DNA of 34,248 nucleotides, from positions 1 through 34,248 of the forward strand of contig CAMJDT010000029.1 of assembly GCA_946404495.1 (NCBI GenBank). The letters run 5' to 3'. Each line of letters opens with the position of its first letter. The first letter of the stretch is position 1. Shown here piece by piece: positions 29,890 through 34,248 of the stretch. A program made the translations under genes and the position numbers. The notes beneath the pieces were generated by a model. That model was not told the DNA's origin. It made no database searches and saw only the letters and a list, made by a program, of their open reading frames with translations. The stretch is from an uncultured Bacteroidales bacterium (GTDB lineage Bacteria; Bacteroidota; Bacteroidia; Bacteroidales; Paludibacteraceae).

Positions 29890-31917
29890 ATGAGGCAGAA
29901 AACTCTTCCTATAGTGTGTGCGGTGTTTTTGGTCGTTGCGATGACGGTGCAGTTCTTTGTGTCGTATCAGCGTGAGAAAGCCGATCTGATGAAGCAAATG
30001 GAGTATAAGATGGAGTCGGCGCAGAAGGATTTTCTCTTTGAGATATATGACATGCACGAGGCAACGGACGAGATCACGGAATTCTTCCCGGAGTTTGATG
30101 GCAACCGAAATCAGTTATACGCCTTACTGGAAACGGTATTAGGACACTATCCGTCCCTGTATTGCTGCTACGTAGCTTTCCCTCCGGAGAGTTCGCCGCG
30201 AGGGGGGCGGTGGAGTTGTCCGACTGCTTTTCGGGTGACGGAGGATTCGATCATCACGTACGACGCCGAGGAGACAATCCATTATGATGAGCGCGACTGG
30301 TACATCGGTGCGCTGAACAGTAACGATGAGGGTTATTGGAGTTTGCCGTACAACGACGGCACGCACGCGGATCCGGTGTTTACGTACGCACAGAAGGTGT
30401 ATGACAGTCACGGCAGGTTGGTGGGCGTTGCCGGTGCGGATTATACGCTGGCGTGGACGGCGCAGCTGCTGGAGGAGATCAAGCCGTACGATGATGCCGC
30501 ATGCGAGTTGTTCAGTTCCGACGGCACGCTGATCGTCGGATGCGGAGATACGACCAAACATATCCACGACCGGATCGTATTCGAGAAAGTGCTATCGCCG
30601 ACGAACATGCGCCTCGTGATCACGGTGCCTAAATGTCATATCCGCAACGGAATAGCCGGCATCAGTCTGATCACACTCGCGGTGCTGCTGGCGGGTCTAT
30701 TGACAATCGGATTGCTGATGCGGCATATTCGTAAGGAGCACGATGCATTCGTACGCATAGAGACCACCAATAAGTTGATGGAGAAAGAGATGCAGATCGC
30801 GCACGATATCCAAATGGGGATGCTGCCCAGTAAAGGTGAAAGGTTAAAGGTGAAAGGTGAAAAGGAGGATATCGACTTGCAGGCGACGCTGATTCCGATG
30901 CGGGAAGTGGGAGGTGATTTGTATGACTTCCACCGCGAGGGGGATAAGCTGTGGTTCATCATCGGTGACGTGAGCGGCAAGGGCGTGCCGGCGGCGATGT
31001 TTATGAGTGCGGCGGTAAACCTCTTCCGGGCAGCCGGAAGCCAGTCTACTTCTCCTCGAGAAATCATGCAGAAGATGAATGTCGTATTGAGTGAGAATAA
31101 TCCGTCCCTTACTTTCGTCACGGCCTTCATCGGCCGACTGCATGTGCCGACAGGCGAGTTGCTCTACTGCAATGCGGGGCACTGCGAACCACTAATAGTC
31201 GAAAGTCAAAAGTCGAAAGTCGAAAGCTTGCCTCTCGTGCCGAATATACCGCTGGGATTTGACGGAAAGTTTAAGTTTGTGGAGCAGGGCTGTATGTTGA
31301 GCCAAGACGAGACCCTTGTGCTCTATACGGACGGTGTGACCGAAGCACGCAACAGGGCTCATCAGATGTTGGGCATGAAGCGCTGGTGTTCCATCGTCGA
31401 AAGTCAAAAGTCGCAAGTCGAAAGCCTGTTGGCTGAGGTGAAGGCGTTTATCGGGAAGGCGGAGCAGGCGGATGATATCACGCTGATGACGATACGTAAG
31501 ACGAGTCCGGTGGAACCGCTGACGCTACGGGTGGAGAACCGCATCGACCATTTGCCGGAGCTGCGTAAGGCGCTGCATGACTTCGGACTCTCAGCCGGCT
31601 TGGAGGCACGGGCACTCAAGAAGACCGAAGTCGCGATCGAGGAGATGATCGTCAATATCGTCAACTACTCGCAGGCGACGTGGATCGAGTTAGAGTCGAA
31701 AGTCGAAAGTCAAAAGTCGAAAGCTTTAGCAATCACGTTGCGGGATAACGGGGTGGAATTTGATCCGACCAAACAGGCGGAGGTGGACACGGAGAAGGTG
31801 ACAGCCGAACGACAGATCGGCGGCCTGGGTATCGCCCTACTGCGTAAAATCGCCGACGACGTGCGCTACGAGCGCAGAGACGGCATCAATGAATTGACAA
31901 TACTTAAAAATCTATAG
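29890..31917 (+). CDS. Membrane sensor PP2C (SpoIIE-type) phosphatase with C-terminal HATPase domain
   Basis: A 675-aa protein from the ATG at 29890, 20 bp after the promoter. TM1 (7-24) and TM2 (254-277) flank a periplasmic Cache-like sensor (about 30-250, with VFTYAQKVYDSHGRLVGVAGADYTL). The SpoIIE phosphatase spans about 310-540, with metal ligands in GGDLYD (D343), GDVSGKG (D360), YTDGVTE (D481) and ADDIT. An RsbW-like HATPase domain follows (545-675), with N-box EEMIVNIVNY (N589), D619 and GGLGIAL. Phosphatase and kinase-type halves are fused in one chain. Four heptamer arrays are inserted in frame at about 314-326, 437-446, 503-512 and 602-611, in surface loops by family comparison. The partner STAS protein is encoded next. 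Confidence 0.88.
   Translation: MRQKTLPIVCAVFLVVAMTVQFFVSYQREKADLMKQMEYKMESAQKDFLFEIYDMHEATDEITEFFPEFDGNRNQLYALLETVLGHYPSLYCCYVAFPPESSPRGGRWSCPTAFRVTEDSIITYDAEETIHYDERDWYIGALNSNDEGYWSLPYNDGTHADPVFTYAQKVYDSHGRLVGVAGADYTLAWTAQLLEEIKPYDDAACELFSSDGTLIVGCGDTTKHIHDRIVFEKVLSPTNMRLVITVPKCHIRNGIAGISLITLAVLLAGLLTIGLLMRHIRKEHDAFVRIETTNKLMEKEMQIAHDIQMGMLPSKGERLKVKGEKEDIDLQATLIPMREVGGDLYDFHREGDKLWFIIGDVSGKGVPAAMFMSAAVNLFRAAGSQSTSPREIMQKMNVVLSENNPSLTFVTAFIGRLHVPTGELLYCNAGHCEPLIVESQKSKVESLPLVPNIPLGFDGKFKFVEQGCMLSQDETLVLYTDGVTEARNRAHQMLGMKRWCSIVESQKSQVESLLAEVKAFIGKAEQADDITLMTIRKTSPVEPLTLRVENRIDHLPELRKALHDFGLSAGLEARALKKTEVAIEEMIVNIVNYSQATWIELESKVESQKSKALAITLRDNGVEFDPTKQAEVDTEKVTAERQIGGLGIALLRKIADDVRYERRDGINELTILKNL
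30835..30862 (+). repeat. Heptamer array 1 in the PP2C gene, GGTGAAA family
   Basis: Units GGTGAAA, GGTTAAA, GGTGAAA, GGTGAAA then AGG encode GERLKVKGEK in the linker before the first strand of the phosphatase domain. Confidence 0.9.
31198..31225 (+). repeat. Heptamer array 2 in the PP2C gene, GTCRAAA family
   Basis: Units GTCGAAA, GTCAAAA, GTCGAAA, GTCGAAA then GC encode VESQKSKVES in the hairpin after NAGHCEPLI. Confidence 0.9.
31396..31423 (+). repeat. Heptamer array 3 in the PP2C gene, GTCRAAA family
   Basis: Units GTCGAAA, GTCAAAA, GTCGCAA, GTCGAAA then GC encode VESQKSQVES, just before the last helices of the phosphatase domain. Confidence 0.9.
31695..31722 (+). repeat. Heptamer array 4 in the PP2C gene, GTCRAAA family
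   Basis: Units GTCGAAA, GTCGAAA, GTCAAAA, GTCGAAA then GC encode the peptide SKVESQKSKA between two strands of the HATPase domain (before LAITLRDNG). Confidence 0.9.
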
Positions 31918-31920
31918 ACT

Positions 31921-32223
31921 ATGCAAGTAAACATTCAACCTTCCGGTCAGGAGATGACCGTTCAACTCATCGGTGAACTGGACACGATAGCTACCACCGA
32001 GCAGGCAGACGAGTTACAACAAGTGCTGGCGATTGCCGACAAGGCGCTGCTCATAGACTGCAGCGAGATGGAGTATATCTCTTCGGCGGGACTGCGTTTC
32101 TTTATGCAACTCAAGCGTGAGAGCGAAGCCAAAGGCGGTTCGATCCGCATCGCGCATCTGAACGAAGATGTAGCCGATATCTTCCGCATGAGCGGGTTCC
32201 ATAACCTTTTTACAATAGAATAA
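31921..32223 (+). CDS. STAS-domain anti-sigma-factor antagonist-like protein
   Basis: A 100-aa single STAS domain, the size of SpoIIAA/RsbV. The phosphorylation site is in MEYISSAGLRFFMQ (S55 expected). In partner switching, the HATPase kinase phosphorylates this serine and the PP2C phosphatase removes it. The upstream gene encodes both activities in one protein, three bases away. The downstream NRPS begins one base after its stop, so all three are co-transcribed. No sigma factor is visible in the window. Confidence 0.9.
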   Translation: MQVNIQPSGQEMTVQLIGELDTIATTEQADELQQVLAIADKALLIDCSEMEYISSAGLRFFMQLKRESEAKGGSIRIAHLNEDVADIFRMSGFHNLFTIE

Positions 32224-32224
32224 T

Positions 32225-34248
32225 ATGGAACACATAGTCGAATACTTCAAAAAACACGTAGCTGAGCGCCCGAATGACATCTTTTGTATTGCGGGAGAGA
32301 AACGAATCACGTTCGCTGAGGCGGATCGTTTGACGGATACTTTGGATCCGAAATATGTTACCCGTTGCGGAGAGAAAGTTGCATCGTTTATCGTGCCGCG
32401 TAATGAACAGATGGTACTGGTACCTATCGCCATCGCTAAGGCAGGTCTGACCGCTATGCCGCTGGATGGCTCTTATCCCGAAGAGCGACTCAAATATATG
32501 CGCGAGGATGCCTCGAAGTACGATGGCGATGAGGCTTTTGTGCTGCTTTATACCTCCGGTACGACCGGTGTCCCCAAGGGCGTTATGCTGAGCGAGGCGA
32601 ACATCTTAGCCTTCCTCGATTTTCATGTTCCCGCTATCGGGCTGAACACGCAAAGCAAGTACGCTACCTATGCCGGTTACGGCTTTGATGCGTTCCAAAT
32701 GGACCTGTGGTGTTGTGTCAAAGCGGGCGCTACGATTTGCATCGTGGGTGACGACATCCGTTTTGATCTGGAGGGTCTCAACCAATATATCCAGGACGAG
32801 CACATTACCCACTGCTTCATGACGACGCAGATGGCGACGCAGCTCGTGCTCAATTATCCGGACATCCCGGGCTTAGAATGGCTCGGAACGGGCGGCGAGA
32901 AACTGATCAGCCTTGATCCGCCTTCGTACAAGTTGATGAACTGCTACGGCCCGACGGAGTGTACGGTCTATGTCAGCAGTTTCTTCGTGACCCAAAACGA
33001 ACCGAATATTCCTATCGGCAAAGCCAATACAAACGGCACGCGACTCATCGTGGTCGGTCAGGACGGTAAAGAAGCACCTACCGGCACGGACGGCGAGCTC
33101 TATGTAGCAGGACCGCAGGTGTCGCTCGGTTACCTCAACCAGCCCGAGAAGACCGCAGAGGTGTTTGTGGAATGGAACGGCTTGCGTTGCTACAAAACCG
33201 GCGATATCGTTCACTATCGCGAGGACGGCAACATCGAGTTCGTCGGCCGGCGGGACGGTCAGGTGAAGATTCGTGGTTTCCGTATCGAGCTCAAAGAAGT
33301 AGAGGCTATCATCCGCGAGTTCCCCGGTATCAAAGATGCGACCGTACAGGCGTTCGACTACCCCGACGGAGGTAAGTTCATCGCCGCGTATGTCGTCAGC
33401 GACGAGAAGATCAACATCGATGAACTCAATGCCTTTATCGGTGACAGCAAACCGCCGTACATGGTGCCTGCTGTGACGATGCAGATTGACGCTATTCCGC
33501 TCAACCCGAATCAGAAAGTCGATAAACGCGCCCTGCCTAAACCCGAAGCTCCTAAACCCGAAGTAGAGGAAGCTGTGGCTGCGGCTCCGCTGAATGTGCT
33601 CGAACAAGAACTGCATGACATCATCGCGAAGATTGTCAACATGGAAGAGTTCGGCATCACGACCGACCTGCGTTATATGGGTCTCTCGTCTATTGCCGCC
33701 ATCAAGTTGGCAACCCAGATCTTCAAGCGTTTCGGCATCCAACTTGATGCCAAACAGATGACCAAAGGCATCACCTTACAGGCAATTGAGAACGAGATAC
33801 TCGCTGCGATGTTAGGCGGTCATCGAGATCTCGAGACCTCGACATCTCGAGATACCGAAAAAGACCTGACCGCCGCGCCGTATCCCTTGAGTCACGCCCA
33901 GACGGGTGTCTATTTCGAGTGCATGAAGAACCCGACCTCGACGCTTTATAACGTGCCGATCTGTATTCAGATGCCGTTGGAGGTAGAGACGGACGCATTA
34001 CGTCAAGCGGTACGCAAGGCGGTGCTTAACCACTCCGAGCTCTTTGCGCATTTCGCGACCCAAGAAGCCGATGTCATCCAGACGATTGACGAGCGGATGA
34101 TGAACGAGGCGCATATCGACGTTCCAGAAAAAGAACTCAAAGAGGCGCAGATGGACGCTTTCAAACATGAGTTTGTACAACCGTTCAACCTGCAGAAAGA
34201 CCTGCTCTTCCGTTTCTTCATCGTGCGCACGGAGAAGAACCTGTATCT
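32225..34248 (+). CDS. Non-ribosomal peptide synthetase, A-PCP-C (partial, runs off the window)
   Basis: An open frame of at least 674 codons, with no stop before the window end. An adenylation domain (about 1-440) shows YTSGTTGVPKG (109-119), NCYGPTE (239-245), YKTGD (323-327), GRRDGQVKIRGFRIE and a C-terminal lysine motif NPNQKVDK (K431). A carrier domain follows, with RYMGLSSIAAIKL (S489 as phosphopantetheine site). A condensation domain starts at about 550 (YPLSHAQTGVYFECM). A4 has FDAFQMD, with the aspartate for an amino-acid amino group. Only about 18 residues lie between YPEERLKYM and the YTSG motif, compared with roughly 60 in most A domains, so this part is shortened. The product is unknown. 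It is the third gene of the sensor-STAS operon. Confidence 0.88.
   Translation, partial: MEHIVEYFKKHVAERPNDIFCIAGEKRITFAEADRLTDTLDPKYVTRCGEKVASFIVPRNEQMVLVPIAIAKAGLTAMPLDGSYPEERLKYMREDASKYDGDEAFVLLYTSGTTGVPKGVMLSEANILAFLDFHVPAIGLNTQSKYATYAGYGFDAFQMDLWCCVKAGATICIVGDDIRFDLEGLNQYIQDEHITHCFMTTQMATQLVLNYPDIPGLEWLGTGGEKLISLDPPSYKLMNCYGPTECTVYVSSFFVTQNEPNIPIGKANTNGTRLIVVGQDGKEAPTGTDGELYVAGPQVSLGYLNQPEKTAEVFVEWNGLRCYKTGDIVHYREDGNIEFVGRRDGQVKIRGFRIELKEVEAIIREFPGIKDATVQAFDYPDGGKFIAAYVVSDEKINIDELNAFIGDSKPPYMVPAVTMQIDAIPLNPNQKVDKRALPKPEAPKPEVEEAVAAAPLNVLEQELHDIIAKIVNMEEFGITTDLRYMGLSSIAAIKLATQIFKRFGIQLDAKQMTKGITLQAIENEILAAMLGGHRDLETSTSRDTEKDLTAAPYPLSHAQTGVYFECMKNPTSTLYNVPICIQMPLEVETDALRQAVRKAVLNHSELFAHFATQEADVIQTIDERMMNEAHIDVPEKELKEAQMDAFKHEFVQPFNLQKDLLFRFFIVRTEKNLY
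33821..33856 (+). repeat. Palindromic linker repeat in the NRPS gene
   Basis: Two palindromes, CGAGATCTCG and ATCTCGAGAT, with shared ATCTCGAG cores, encode the HRDLETSTSRDT linker between the carrier and condensation domains. Confidence 0.55.

Noticed and set aside
68..31722. Sequencing or assembly artefact as the source of the heptamer arrays
   Set aside because: Arrays at different loci have different unit sequences, and the coding ones keep reading frames and intact catalytic motifs on both sides.

Overview
The window looks like a Bacteroidales chromosome, probably an uncultured gut or oral lineage. Many transcription starts carry the Bacteroidetes -7 box TAnnTTTG with a TTG about 20 bp upstream. 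The core genes have Bacteroidales character (mreB-mreC-mreD-pbp2-rodA, smpB-gpmI, a CotH lipoprotein), and Shine-Dalgarno sites are mostly absent. No database search was possible, so the taxon is an inference.

Layout. 1-2.6 kb: a leftward block of small phage-like genes, including an HNH endonuclease, with repeat-derived C-termini. 2.6-3.7 kb: two small hypothetical genes with tandem terminators between them. 3.77-5.05 kb: a REP-associated tyrosine transposase (RAYT) with palindromic REP-like elements at both ends and inside its coding region. 5.07-9.4 kb: a two-gene leftward operon of an N6-adenine methyltransferase with an N-terminal PD-(D/E)XK-like nuclease, followed by a DUF262/DUF1524 (GmrSD/SspE-like) protein; this is a candidate defence system. 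9.5-11.6 kb: HIRAN and SIMPL genes and a WYL regulator. 11.7-13.7 kb: smpB-gpmI. 13.8-19.2 kb: the rod-shape operon. 19.4 kb: tRNA-Asn. 19.7-25.1 kb: a rightward run of PfkB kinase, plsC, dacB, birA and cotH. 25.5-29.5 kb: an accessory island (RhuM-PLD fusion, second WYL regulator, two unknown proteins). 29.5-34.2 kb: two 11-bp-period arrays, then a sensor PP2C/HATPase protein, a STAS protein and an NRPS that runs off the window.

The most unusual signal is a family of heptanucleotide (7-bp period) tandem arrays. I count 13 arrays with several related unit sequences. Some lie between genes. Others lie in-frame inside proteins: four in the PP2C/HATPase gene, one in birA, and several forming the C-termini of the phage-like genes. 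Because 3 units are 21 bp, they add peptides such as VESQKSK. At least five copies are nearly the same 30-bp element (four heptamers ending in GC), which argues for dispersal and not only local slippage.

Other signals are: RAYT-linked REP elements with compensatory stem changes; a 57-bp promoter-proximal element with a palindrome, shared by two distant transcription units; a fixed motif inside the promoter spacer; two 11-bp arrays; and hairpin-forming in-frame repeats in the RhuM gene.
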